DNA from: Micrasema longulum
Lineage: Eukaryota; Arthropoda; Insecta; Trichoptera; Brachycentridae
Length of the DNA: 64,000 nucleotides
NCBI GenBank assembly: GCA_022494885.1
Contig: JAGVSM010003417.1
Coordinates: 248,001-312,000 of the forward strand
Reading direction: 5' to 3'
Below, one piece after another: positions 31,000-41,733 of the stretch. Every line of letters begins with the position of its first letter. Within the stretch, counting starts at the first letter, position 1. Both the position numbers and the translations under genes were made by a program. Under the pieces are notes generated by a model, which saw only the letters and a program-made list of their open reading frames with translations, was not told the origin of the DNA and did not search any database.

Positions 31000-31435
31000 G
31001 AACCCGCCATGGCAAATTCGCACATAGAGGAGGTCTTTTTCTAATTATTGTACCATAATTTCTCCAGCTAAAGATTTATAGTTTGGGAGATTTGTCAATT
31101 TTTATACTTTATTGAGAATTTTCCAAAATTTGACCTTCAAGCATTTCGAACTTTATGTTTGTTCATTATTTTAGTATTTTTTTATTATTTGTTGGTAGTC
31201 ATAAACATTTGTGATTAAAATACGTCGAAACTTCCCTCAAACAAGGGTTGAAAAATAAGATATTACGCTTAAAAAAAAAATACTTTACGATCAAATTCAA
31301 CTAGAAATAATAAAAAACTACGGTGATTCAATAATTTATTCTATGCAAATTTGCTATGGCGGGTTTAGTTCTAGTCACCCTGTATATTATTATCTACTCA
31401 AATATTTATATTTTATGAAAATTTTCTAAAACTCA
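31000..31435. other. AT-rich, nothing assigned
   Basis: GAACCCGCCATGGCAAATTC at 31000 and GCTATGGCGGGTTTAGTTC at 31355 are near-inverted, separated by about 350 bp. This hints at an old TIR element with CGCCATGGCAAATT-type ends. The interior is AT-rich with no frame. Confidence 0.35.
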
Positions 31436-31439
31436 TTGT

Positions 31440-31560
31440 GTACAAAATAACTTGTGAACTGGAAAAATTGAAATCAAGTTGTGGTAGAGTGGGATTTAAA
31501 CCTGGGACCTTTGGTCCGCTAGTCCACAATACAACTACGGGACTACAACCCGGTTCTATG
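31440..31560 (-). mobile_element. SINE3 copy
   Basis: On the minus strand a tRNA-like head with GGACCAAAGGTCCCAGG and a B-box GGTTTAAATCCCAC is followed by CACAACTTGATTTCAATTTT. The body phrase recurs at 59705 and 60010. Degenerate promoter boxes. Confidence 0.6.
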
Positions 31561-31589
31561 GTATCTGGTTCTCCCGGTTCTAATCACAA

Positions 31590-31692
31590 CACACTGTATG
31601 AATACAAAGAAACATAGATGCGCGTGTAAAGACAGAATGATGTGACGTCCTACACTCTTTGCCTACCCTTACGCAGAAACGGCGTGATGGTT
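31590..31692 (+). mobile_element. RTE-like LINE 3' end
   Basis: ATGATGTGACGTCCTACACT, TTTGCCTACCCTTACGCAGA and AACGGCGTGATGG match the RTE terminal block. It is only about 100 bp long. The minus-strand frame across it is a shadow. 31693-32165 has nothing further assigned. Confidence 0.6.
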
Positions 31693-32169
31693 TGCTATCG
31701 TAGCAATAGAAATAAGTAATAATAAAAAATAAAGTGACACAAGCAACAACAAATAAGCGTTGACGGTCGAAGTTGACAGTAGTTGACAGGATAGTATTAG
31801 TGAGATACGGGTGGGTACATAATATAAGGGTATTAAAAGCTAACTTAGAAATCTGCCCCAAAAACAGAAAACATGTTATTGATGCCAAAATAAACGATAC
31901 ATAAAAACCTGCCTATATAATAGCGTAATTCAAAACCATCTCTAAATCTTGCTAAAACAGATTTTAATTATACAATTTGACACCGCAAACTTAGCACTCT
32001 CCATTGAGTTAGTGAAGCATAATTAGAAATCTCACAATTCATTTTTCAATGTTTTTCGCAAATATCTCCGTAACTCCTGCAATGGAAATTTCTTATATTA
32101 TTTATTGTGGAAAAACATTTAAAAAAGTATATCTGCTAAACTGCGAGAAATTAAAAAATTAGAATTTGC

Positions 32170-32580
32170 GAGCACTGACGTGGACTTTCTAGTAATAGTT
32201 TTTTCTGAATTTGCAAACCATATTATGGATACAAACAATTCATTTCATCCCCATAAAATTAAACTATTACATTATGTTACTAATAAAGGTATAATAATGA
32301 ATAACTTTAAAATTATTGAAATACAAAAAAAAATTCGGAAAAAACTTTAATAATATTACATTCCAAAATTTTTCACCCATGCTATTAATATTCACCATAA
32401 TTAGGAAAACTCCACCCCCTTCACCACATATAACCTTGCCCCTTCCACCAGACCCTATCAGTACCTAAGTACTAATCTGTGTATATATTTTAGTTTGGTT
32501 TATATTTACACCTGATGGTGGATAATTCAGAATACCTAAAACTAGTTGTGTTAAAATATATTAAACTCTTATATGGTTAA
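32170..32580 (+). mobile_element. Degenerate PLE: endonuclease end and tail
   Basis: Translation near 32205-32345 gives SEFANHIMDTNNSFHPHKIK and MNNFKIIEIQKKIRK, parallel to SEFANHLIENNHNF...KIFKL at 3.9 kb, so it is the C-terminal half of a GIY-YIG domain. The GIY/YIG motifs are gone. A hammerhead-like tail (CCTGATGG...CCTAAAACTAGTTG) is at 32511-32552, clearly mutated. Confidence 0.65.
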
Positions 32581-32689
32581 AAATTACAAAGTATTTAATT
32601 TTAAAGGAGATTTTTAAGTTTGCATCTGGTTTGAGTAACTGGTTTGCTCGAACGGGAATGGATTTCTGCGAACAAATGTGGACTAACTG

Positions 32690-33005
32690 GTAAATGATTA
32701 ATATGTATTTATAAATGTAAAATGTAAAAATGTATAAAGTATCAATGATGTGAAAAAACTTCATATATATGTATATGTATGTATAAAATATAATATAAAT
32801 ATGTATGTGCGAATATATATGTATATATGTGTGTGAATGTACGGTTATGAATGCATTACAAGTGCCCCGACTCAACACGGATTTTCTAGAGAAACGGAGC
32901 AAGTTCACAGACATGGGTCGTTCCTGATTGTGTCGCTATAAACTGTGTCTCTGCCCTTAACAAATGTATGTATAATGTAATTAATAAATAAAATAAAAAA
33001 AATAC
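32690..33005 (+). repeat. TA/TG-rich low-complexity DNA with LINE-like tail
   Basis: ATATGTATATGTATGTATAA-like low complexity at 32760-32840, ending near 32980 in TAATTAATAAATAAAATAAA. It could be a LINE 3' UTR but no coding motif precedes it. The long minus-strand frame is composition-driven. Confidence 0.3.
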
Positions 33006-33219
33006 CCGGTTCAAATTTGACAACAGATTTCACCTAATTTGTGTATTACACGACACAATATTCGCTTCAGATCTTGTACCAGTTTCCGACCCATGGAATT
33101 CGGGTTTTAGTGTTTGTCTGCGAAAATTCGTACACGCTCGAAAACTGTTAGTAAATAAATAAATTAGTATGGTAATCACTCATGCAAAATGCAGTTCTGA
33201 CGTCGAGGGAATTTTAACT

Positions 33220-33450
33220 GGCAGTCATTTAGCGCAGCCGAGAGTCGTTTTCAAAATCAATTCCCTAAGTGAGTATCCTGCCACGGCCTCGGGCCCAGGT
33301 CCAGGGCCCCTCACCAGGAGACGAGAAATGATGGAGAGGCCTCCATCTTGTAATTATATCCATTAAGTGGATTCGCGACTCCGCGCGGGTCGCTTGGCGA
33401 AGCTGGCGGCTCTCTGGGTGGCCGAATATCAACATTTGACACAGTAACGA
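33220..33450. other. GC-rich unique island
   Basis: ACGGCCTCGGGCCCAGGTCC, AGAGGCCTCCATCTTGTAAT and GACTCCGCGCGGGTCGCTTG. It is the richest GC stretch between 30 and 37 kb, with no repeat partner. It might be a conserved regulatory element. The 65-codon frame at 33169 is not convincing. Confidence 0.3.
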
Positions 33451-33807
33451 CAGTTTTTGGACAGCTTGTAACGAGAAATTATAAAAATAATAAAATTAAT
33501 AAAAATATATTTACTGTTGTATTTCTGCGGAGAATACTCTTAAGTTGTCCTTACGCGGCATCAGATGGTTATAAGCGGTTCTTAAACGATATACAATAGT
33601 CTCGTAAATCTAAGTTGTTTGCTATAGGCAATTTAAAGGGAAATATTTAAATTGCATAGGACAGTCTTGTAAATGAGTCGTTCACTTCTAAACCACTCTT
33701 CAATGGATTTTTAACAAAACCCAGAATAACACAAAAACCATTAGCCTGATAAAAATTAAGAAAATAGTACGATTTTGCCATTTTAAAGCGCCGTTTTTTC
33801 ATATTTT

Positions 33808-34560
33808 ATTTGACTACTCAATCGGTAACACTGCATTGGATTCAGTTACTGAGATGCGGGATTTGGGTGTGATTTTTGATCGAAAATTGTCTTTTATCAG
33901 TCACATTAATGATATTAGTAGTAGATCTTTGAAGACGCTTGGGTTTATTTTGCGCATCACTAAGGACTTTAAAAATATAAACACTTAAAAAATTTTATAC
34001 ACCTCCTTGGTGAGAAGCATCTTGGAGTATAATTCTACAATATGGAGCCCTTATTATGCCTCTCACCAAATTACCATAGAAAGAGTTCAGAATAAGTTTT
34101 TGAGATACGTTAATTTTAAATTAGGAATACGTAATGAATTTCGTAACTATGATTATTTATTAAATATATTAAATTTGATTAAATTAAGGGACATGAGAAC
34201 TATTAATGATTTATTAGTTCTATTTAAAATCGTTAATTCAGTATTGGACAGTTCTGAAATTTTGGCCCTCATTGGTTTTAAAGTACCAGTTAGAGTGACT
34301 AGGCTAGTTCAACTTTATCACTGCAACAATCATATCTCAATATATTCTAGCAATTCAGTACTGAATCGTCTACATGCGCTGGGTAATAAACATTTTAGTG
34401 TGGAATCAATATTTTAATTATGTTCATTCTAAGTCAGCATTGAAAAAGTTGTTACTGTATATACTCCAGTGTAAATACTTACGTATGTATGTAATGTAAA
34501 AGGTACTTGTACCGTTGATTCTTGAAAAAAAAAAAAACACGCCGTTAAAAAAAAAACATT
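33808..34560 (+). pseudogene. LINE RT C-terminal third, one in-frame stop
   Basis: One frame runs from about 33808 to 34417 with a single stop at 33986-33988. It contains TEMRDLGVIFDRKLSFISHI, LKTLGFILRITKDFKNI, LVRSILEYNSTIWSPYYASH, IERVQNKFLRYVNFKLGI and SSNSVLNRLHALGNK. These are the post-catalytic palm, thumb and C-terminal motifs of a Jockey/CR1-type RT. The YADD box and endonuclease are upstream of the truncation. The 3' UTR (34418-34530) has a GGTACTTGTACC hairpin and A-runs. It is the best-preserved LINE frame in the window. Confidence 0.85.
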
Positions 34561-35700
34561 AGATAAAACAATAATTTTCTAAGCTATTTCTTGTAAAAAA
34601 TATACTAGACAGTTTTATGTAACTAAAATATGATTACTATTTTACGGCAGATAACGCGTGTTGATATTTCGACTAAACTTAGGTAGATCGATACTCGAAA
34701 AAAGACAAAGTACTTTATTAAATTGAAATTGAATGATTGAATGATAAAAAATTGAACAGGAAAGTTATTAAAGGAAAAAAATAAATTTTTGTTTTTGAAA
34801 AGAAAATAAAAAATTTAATATTTAAACTTAAATTTTATGGTACTTTTCTTCAAAAATCGTAAAATTGTTTTCTTCTCAAACTTTTTTTAATCAAATCATG
34901 TATTTTGTCTTTTTTAAGGTGAATATTTTGGATGTGATATTTCATTTTTACAGTCAGATTTTCGCAAAATGTTAATATTCATTTAGGCAATTCGACACCA
35001 TTTATGCTTTAAATATTACTAATATGTTAATAAAATAATTATTTGATAAAGGTACTCGTAAAGTAGCGACGGACTCGAAAAATAGTTGTAAGTGAAATTG
35101 TATTTATCGACCGGGAATAGTGGTTAGGGAACTGAATTGTTGTAAAAATGCAACGTATTACATATTTTTTTTACACACGATGACGAGCCGACGTGTTTCT
35201 CGCTGTAGAAGCGAGACATACGAGTAATACATTGTATAAAGCCTTGGTTTTCTTTCTAAAAAAATAAATATATTATATTAAAGTTTTTAAGAATCGAGCC
35301 CAGAAACATACGCATGATGTTATTATTTAGCTTGAAGAATAATTTATTACTGCACAAAAACCTTTTCACGAATCTGTTTAAGGTGTTTAATAAAATTACT
35401 AGGTCGTAAATCATATGTTAAAGGAAATTATCCTTGATACAACAGGCAGCTCCTGGCCGAAAACACTGGTAGAGCATTTCTTTTCATTTTATCAACATGA
35501 ATATTAAGTTTAATGATATTATAATATGATAAGTCTGACATGGTTAGCGCGCAATAATAATATGTACAATGACAGCCGCTAACGCTAAATACGCCACTGT
35601 TTTTGTTTTATACGCACTAAAATTAACCAATCTTTCTATTGTCTTCTCTGTGCTATGCTAATATTTGCTATCTTGACGCCAGAACGGAGCTCATAGATCG
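34561..35700. other. AT-rich, nothing assigned
   Basis: No coding frame above background. Short GC-richer phrases occur at 35185-35215 and 35450-35475. I saw no second copies. Confidence 0.4.
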
Positions 35701-35796
35701 GCAGTAGCTCAATCACAAATAACTATCGACGTGCTTAAAAACATGCTAAGCATTTGAGCGATCAAAATGAACAATAATGAACATTATTATTAATGA

Positions 35797-35995
35797 CTAT
35801 GATAAAATTATAAATAAACTTATCAATGAAACTTCTTGGTTCAGTTTTACTTTTTATTATTTTGACCAACGAGCGCTTTCGCCTAAGTAGGCATCTTCAA
35901 GACTGGTGAATTGTTAACAACGTTTTCAGTTTTTATACTATTCTTAACATATTTTGGAGATAAAATCAAATCATTATTTCAACAGGGGACAGAAA
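35797..35995 (-). repeat. PLE-like terminal repeat, copy 1
   Basis: Direct repeat of 36883-37080 with few differences. Shared text includes GATAAAATTATAAATAAACT, GAGCGCTTTCGCCTAAGTAG, GCATCTTCAAG and ACATATTTTGGAGATAA. On the minus strand TTGAAGA, T, stem GCCTA/TAGGC, then GAAAGCGC resembles the hammerhead core. Two such repeats in tandem arrangement fit Penelope-like pLTRs. Confidence 0.6.
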
Positions 35996-36240
35996 ACATA
36001 AATATTTACAACTAGTTTGCTAAACAGTTCATTTTTGGGAGTTTTTGGACCGAAATTGGGATCAAGCTTTTTTTATTTAAAAGGTGGGAAAAGAACGGAA
36101 AAGTACACATGGCGAAATACAACAGAGTGGATACAAAAATAATCATTAACTTTTTTATCAAGAAATATCAACAAAGAACATCAATATTACAAAAAAAATA
36201 TCTCAAATACGTTCAAATTCAAATTCCCTAGCTGCAACCT

Positions 36241-36590
36241 CCTTGCCTTCATAAAAGGCGCATGATTGCGGATCAATTGTTTATTTATAATTTAATTAAT
36301 AATCGGATCGACTGTGCCGATTTGCTGGCTGAAATCAATTTTGATATTCCCCTTCGTCGAACTAGACATACTTCGTTACTGAGCAACGACATATTCAACA
36401 CTAGAGCAGCTCAGAATTCTCTATTAGGAAGAGCGATAAGTAATTTTGCCAAATTTGAGAAGATGTGCGATCTTGATATATTTAACGACTCAGCTCTTCG
36501 CCACAAACGGAAGCTGAGTCTCATTTACAATAATAACAATATTTAGCCTCGATTAATAACATTAGCCTCAATTGATAATATTCACCCTAT
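36241..36590 (+). pseudogene. LINE RT C-terminal fragment
   Basis: The frame 36262-36546 reads IADQLFIYNLINNRIDCADL, LAEINFDIPLRRTRHTSLL, and AQNSLLGRAISNFAKF. This is the RRxxDxxFLxxLxNxxID...LLxxxxFxVPxRxTR...NSxxxRxxxxxN ending of Jockey-like RTs. It is truncated at both ends and sits between the two PLE-like repeats. Confidence 0.75.
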
Positions 36591-36882
36591 CTTTGAAAAA
36601 ATAAAACAATCACCATATTTCACACAAGTAGAATCATGCGTTAAACATATTCTTGTCACAATTTGTTGTCCTGTCAGAAATTGTATTATATATTACACAA
36701 TATATATATATATATATATTGTGTTGTTTGCGTAATTGGTGCTGTGTTAGGTTATTTTTTTTTTGTAATAACACTGTAATTATACCAATATAGCACCGTG
36801 TCCAAAACAATAAACTTAAACAAAACAATAATAATGTTATTGATATTTTTTGTTGATATTTCTTGATAAAACTCCATATGTA

Positions 36883-37080
36883 ATGATTATGATAAAATTA
36901 TAAATAAACTTATAAATTAAACTTCTTGGTTGAGTTTCACTTTTTATTATTTTGACCAAAGAGCGCTTTCGCCTAAGTAGGCATCTTCAAGGCTGGTGAA
37001 TTGTTTACAACGTTTACAGTTTTTACACTATTCTTAACATATTTTGGAGATAAGATCAAATAATTATTTTAATAATTATT
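36883..37080 (-). repeat. PLE-like terminal repeat, copy 2
   Basis: Second direct repeat; see 35797-35995. The hammerhead-like block is at about 36955-37000. Preceding it is a 30-bp perfect (AT)-centred palindrome at 36695-36724. Confidence 0.6.
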
Positions 37081-37189
37081 TAAAATAATCATTAATAATA
37101 ATGTTCATTATTGTTCATTGTGATCGCTCAAATGCTTAGCATGTTTTTAAGCACGTTGATAGTTATTTGTGATTGAGCTACAGACTAAC

Positions 37190-37560
37190 GAAAAAAAGTT
37201 ATATCATCGGGTTTAGACCCTGTATACTTCCCGTGCGTGAGAGATAAGCTTACTAGTCATTAGACCATGTATCATCCTCGTTTTTTTTTTAGTTTTGGCA
37301 ATGAATTCAACAGTAAATCATACATTTTTAAGGCAACAGAATCGGTGAATTAAAATATTACATAATAAATCACGAGACAGGTTGTTTATTGACGGACCAG
37401 TTATAATTGTCGAATTTCAATACAAAAAACAGATTGTATATTATTAAATCTCGAGTATCTATTGCGCGTATCGAATGTCGACCGGGGTCTTTGGTGTAAT
37501 TAAAAGTGAGTAATTTGAATCTGAACTGTCAGCGACCATCTCGATAGAACCCAATCAATT
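37190..37560. other. No recognised element
   Basis: AT-rich DNA. 37205-37260 has a vaguely SINE-like phrase (GGTTTAGACCC, CCCGTGCGTGAGAG) in reverse, too weak to call. Confidence 0.3.
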
Positions 37561-37745
37561 CATTAGTTTAACTGTAAAAGAAAAGTGATTGACCGCTACC
37601 TGCGAGCAGTTGATTTTTTTATTTCTGCGCCGATCCTGTTCGGTCGTGAGTATAATTGAATACGAGAGGAACAAATAGCCCCAGGTCCTGGCGGCGGGAG
37701 AACAATTACCCTGTCTCGCTAACAGGACAGAATTAGAACGTTCTA
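37560..37745. other. GC-richer unique stretch
   Basis: CTGCGCCGATCCTGTTCGGT, CAGGTCCTGGCGGCGGGAG and GTCTCGCTAACAGGACAG occur. No frame or repeat partner; candidate conserved non-coding DNA by composition only. Confidence 0.25.
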
Positions 37746-37764
37746 AAAAGCATTTTTTTCTGTT

Positions 37765-38640
37765 GTTATTTTTTTTATTTAATTGAAAACATATTATACA
37801 TAATTTTATATAATATTCCCAAGGAGTGCAGATAACAATATTTATTTTAACCATAACATTATTTACAAAAGCAGAATAAAAATTATGATACACTACAAAT
37901 TAAAAGGGTATGAAAAATATTTAAAAAGAACAAAATAAATATAAAACTAAGTATGCAAATAAATTCAAAATGATGTATACATTATACAATCTGGGAAAGA
38001 AAAATTAAAATATACAAAAAGTTTAAAAATTACATGTATGTATATATACAAACTGAACTAGTACGAGAGGGCAAATATTAAAAATTACAAGAATAAAAAA
38101 AAGTTTTTTTAAATTTACAAAATATGCGCACCCAGTACAGGTTAAAAAATATCAAAAACATATTAAAACTAAATATACATAATACAAACTAAAAGTATAA
38201 AAAAACACAAATAACATTTAAATAGTATTAACAATTACATATACAAGCAAAAACGATAAAATATTAAAAGTTATATGTTCAAGATGCGATATGTGCGAAG
38301 ATGCATTCTCTGGATAAACTAACATTATTTATTCAAAGTACTTCTGGAAAAAATAATTCTTCAATTCGCACGTCCTGTTTCTATATTTTGAAATTGGTAC
38401 TTTAAATTTTTGTAGCAATTTATTAAATTCATGAAACCTATGTATTGTAAAAATCTAGTACCAAACTTCGTAGACTTCACAGATCCAATATAAATATTAT
38501 TTTTTGATCGAGTACTGTACTGATGGATGTCTCTATTGAACGCGGGGTTTAAGTTACTGTGCATTGAGCCGAAAGTTGTATTAATGATAGTCTCATTTGT
38601 TTGATTTAAATTGATGTATTTATACACAGCACGCAGTGCC
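37765..38640 (-). mobile_element. LINE with long 3' UTR (partner of 57.7-58.3 kb)
   Basis: The minus-strand frame 38627-38361 includes NRDIHQYSTRSKNNIYIGSV, the (N)xYxTRxKNxIYxP motif of LINE RT C-termini. The 3' UTR from 38360 down to 37765 matches 57700-58320 in opposite orientation over about 600 bp, with indels in the A-rich parts. CTTGGGAATATT and a TTCAATTAAATAAA end mark the tail. Confidence 0.78.
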
Positions 38641-38660
38641 TTTTACCTAACAGAAATACA

Positions 38661-39158
38661 TCTTTATATATATAATTTCTCTGTACGTGTGATGTCACCG
38701 TACTCCTTCTAAACGGCTTAACCGATTAACGTGCAGTTTTCACAGAAATATAGATCTTTGCGCTGTGTGTGTTCGTAGATATCAAAATTTTCAATCGAGT
38801 ATGTAAAAAAAAGTTAGGAGCATAAATGTTTTATTCATCGATCTACCCGGGTTGCATTCGAGGAGAATGCATTTGCAAAAAAATGGAAAGATGTTGTTTT
38901 TTTGTGTATAAAAAAGTTTGTTTTTGAATGTTTACAAACAGCATTTGTTTTTTGTGGATCTCAATCAGATTCTTTCCTTAAATTCCTTATAATTTCTACC
39001 CATTTATTTCTTTTTATTGGATTTTTGGTAACACTAAAATAATATTAAATTCAATATATTTTAAAAAGTCGTACTCCTACATGAGTACACCACTTTGTTG
39101 GTGAGACGACCGGAGTTTGACGTTTGCAAAAAGAATGCCATATTTGATAATATATGAA
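38661..39158 (+). mobile_element. Helitron, 5' end fragment
   Basis: It begins A|TCTTTATATATATAATTTC, then GTACGTGTGATGTCACC and CTAAACGGCTTAACCGATTA. This TC start with the AACGGCTxAACCGATT phrase is typical of Helitron 5' ends. It parallels 39480-40105 and 52121-52350 for about 480 bp. No 3' CTRR end is found before a LINE fragment begins at 39159. Non-autonomous: no Rep/helicase frame. Confidence 0.75.
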
Positions 39159-39479
39159 ACACATTCTACGTGAATGTGAAGCTTTACATCATAAAAAGCC
39201 TTATCCTCGGGAGACCACTGGTTAAACCTGAGGATGTTAAAGAGCTCGCCTATTACCTAACAGCCCGATACTTTACGGATCTGGGCTTGCAAGGGGAGAT
39301 TTATCAAAATGTAAACCCTCGCCTTCCACACAGTAGCCAGGCTCTTTATTTACCTAAGCTTGGAGGACGATAACTTTTCACGGGGACCCGTCACAATAGA
39401 TATTTACAGGTCACAGTGACGTCAGGAGCTTGCATAGCACTGACTCCCACCACTAAGAAAAAACAGATAAAAAATGTAC
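39159..39479 (+). pseudogene. LINE C-terminal zinc-knuckle fragment
   Basis: It reads HILRECEALHHK, then after a frameshift LILGRPLVKPEDVKELAYYL and FTDLGLQGEIYQNVNPRLPH. This matches the SINE1-split copy at 8.6-8.86 kb. It lies exactly between two Helitron pieces, so either one inserted beside the other or the Helitron carried it. Confidence 0.65.
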
Positions 39480-40105
39480 TCTTATCTCTTATCTTCTTCT
39501 GTACGTGTGACATCACTGAACTTCTCATAAACGGTTAAACCGATTTACATGCGGTTTTCAGCGAAATGTAGATCTTTGCATTGCGCGTGTTCGTAGATAA
39601 AATTTTCAATCGAATTTGGTAAAAAAAAGCTAGAAGCATAAATCTTTTTTTCATCGACCTACCAGGGTTGCATTCGACAAGAATGCTAATACAAAAAAAA
39701 ATGAAGGATTTTGTTTTTTTTTGTTTGAAAAAAAATTGTTTTTAAATGTTTACAAACAACATTCGCATTTTATGGATCCAAATCAGATTCTTTCCTAACA
39801 TTACTTATAATTTCTTCCAATTTATTTTCTTTTACTAGAATTTTGGTTGTACTAAAATAATATTAACTAATATTAAATACATTTTTGAAAATCGCATTTA
39901 TGAATAAAGTGCACCCCTGTCAGTGAGAAGAGCCCAGTTTGACATTTGCAAAAAGAATTCTATATTTGAAAATGAATTATTTTATGTTTTGGATTTCAAC
40001 CATTAACAAGTACCTAGGTACCTACTTATCAATGAAAAGTTTATTTCCGAGGTGATAGCAGGCAAGCCAACGTTCGGGCAGGACAACGTCTGTCGGGTCC
40101 GCTAA
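39480..40105 (+). mobile_element. Non-autonomous Helitron with both ends
   Basis: The left end near 39480 (TCTTATCTC...CTGTACGTGTGACATC; 39492 is an alternative start) matches the other Helitron copies. The right end is GGACAACGTCTGTCGGGTCC followed by GCTAA at 40101-40105 and then T. GGAC/GTCC forms the short terminal hairpin and CTAA is the CTRR end, next to a T as expected for A|T insertion. About 0.6 kb, no coding sequence. Confidence 0.82.
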
Positions 40106-40139
40106 TATTTAATAAATTATATTTTTTAAATCCCCACAG

Positions 40140-40500
40140 CAGTAGCTGGAATAGACGTAAACGACCATTTTTAAAATGGGTGGTGTTTCAAGCCCCAGTT
40201 CGCGCCACCACTCGCTTCGCCCCATGTCCGCCGCAGGCTCGGCGGATAGTTTAGAACCTAATTGCCGGGTTTCCTATTTGTTTACATAAACAATTACTAC
40301 GAGACAGTCCAGCTGTTGGCACCGCTCCTCACGTTCGTTTTAATCGCCGTTTGATTGGCCTGATTTACGGCTGCCGGCCGCCGTTAGCGGCCCGGGGATC
40401 AGCCCGGCGAGGAGGTCGGTCGGAGAAGGATCTCATATCCACCGAAACGTCGTGATGCGGACGCTGATTGCGGACGGTGACAGCTGCTAAACGATGAAAA
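40140..40500. other. GC-rich unique island
   Basis: GCGCCACCACTCGCTTCGCC, CGCCGCAGGCTCGGCGGATA, CGGCTGCCGGCCGCCGTTAG and CCCGGCGAGGAGGTCGGTCG. It also has TTTGATTGGCCTGATTTACG. It is the longest GC-rich, repeat-free block here. No long frame or splice pattern was convincing. A conserved non-coding element or a promoter-proximal region is possible. Confidence 0.35.
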
Positions 40501-41045
40501 AACACTAAAAGATATTAAAAATGAATGAACTGTCCAACTAAAATATTTACAACCAAAGGGCATTCGAATAATTTATAAAATGTATTCAATTCATTTTTTT
40601 ATTTACATTTAAAAAGTGACATATGCATAATTAACTTAAATTCAAGACGTACATATTATTCTTGGAGTTTTTTTCTATACATATTTTTCCAGTTTCATAC
40701 ATTTTGTGAGTTTTGATTTTTTTTTAGTACAATAATTTTTGTAAGATTTTCGTGATTTTAAATATCGTCTAATTTTTCATAAGATTTCTATATTAAAATC
40801 ATCTCGAGACATTACTAAGACTAAATATGCTGAATAAAATAATAATAAATAAATGCTGGCAATCTCAGAATATATTTACTATAATAATCATATATTTTAT
40901 AATTTAACCTAACTGTACCTACATAATATTTTATAATTATTTTCTCTTGAAAAAAGACTGATTTAGGGTTACCCGCATGGATCCGCCGGCGAAAGGATTT
41001 TTAAGTAAGAGTAAAAAAAACTTTTTTTTTTTTTTATCATTTCAT
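40501..41045. other. AT-rich, nothing assigned
   Basis: No frame or repeat partner. Ends in an A/T homopolymer-rich stretch at 41010-41035 next to SINE2. Confidence 0.4.
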
Positions 41046-41049
41046 TATT

Positions 41050-41268
41050 ATTGCAATAAAAAGGGTGCTTCTGCAGCATTTCTTGATCATTTCTTTTACA
41101 TGAAGGAATGATGATCAGTCTTAAGCTTCAAGTGCTAGTTTAGGGACTGAAATATTCTAACATCTTTTAAAATAAATATTTCATGTCAACCACGTCGGGA
41201 ATCGAACCCGAGACCTCTTGCATGGTACGCAAACGCGCTGACCATTACACTACGAGGCCGACTATATT
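41050..41268 (-). mobile_element. SINE2 copy
   Basis: TGATGATCAGTCTTAAGCTT, GGGAATCGAACCCGAG (B box in reverse) and GACCATTACACTACGAGG. The far 3' segment (CACTGCATTGGTACACC) is missing or strongly changed. The head is well kept. Confidence 0.85.
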
Positions 41269-41479
41269 AATCTTTGATTCAATAAAAAATCATTTGGATT
41301 ACATAATAAATAAGGGAATGAAATGCTTCACCTCGAGCCCGTGAACAAACAGGCATACAAAAAAGTATAGACAAATAAATACTTAGAATAAAATGCGGCA
41401 TTCCTGCGCTTAGGACGCCAGATACGTTCATAGATTTTATTTGTAGTATAAAGAATGTAAAGATAAATGATTTAATATG

Positions 41480-41640
41480 TAATCAAAGCTAATATCGAGT
41501 GATTTAAAAGGCCGCGCTCGTAAACAATAATCACGAGACCGTAAGACAATAAGGGACCGCCGAGCCGCGGGGTGCGTTCATAAATACACCCTGGATATAG
41601 AAATCGTAGGGAAAAATGATCGAAATAATTACATGGACAC
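41480..41640. other. GC-richer unique stretch
   Basis: AAAGGCCGCGCTCGTAAACA, GGGACCGCCGAGCCGCGGGG and GTTCATAAATACACCC. No frame, no repeat partner; candidate conserved non-coding DNA. Confidence 0.25.
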
Positions 41641-41733
41641 GATTCTCAATGAACGGATAGAATTACAATGAATGGCGTCAATGATATACGAATTTCAAAA
41701 ATAATAAACAACGAGGATGTAATTATTCAACCA

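Larger units (their letters stand above)
35702..37185. mobile_element. rep-H inverted ends enclosing a PLE-like unit
   Basis: AGTAGCTCAATCACAAATAA at 35702 is mirrored by TTATTTGTGATTGAGCTAC ending at 37183; the arms are about 85-90 bp. Inside are two direct repeats of about 195 bp (35797-35995 and 36883-37080), each with a hammerhead-like motif on the minus strand, and between them a LINE fragment (36262-36546). The nested order is rep-H ends, then PLE-like terminal repeats, then LINE. The class of rep-H is unknown. Confidence 0.65.

Noticed and set aside
32561..32914. 117-codon minus-strand frame
   Set aside because: His/Tyr/Ile-rich from low-complexity TA/TG DNA; no motif.
35797..37080. 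LTR retrotransposon, because of direct repeats about 0.9 kb apart
   Set aside because: No TG...CA ends, primer-binding site, polypurine tract or gag/pol; the hammerhead-like block fits PLE-type repeats better.
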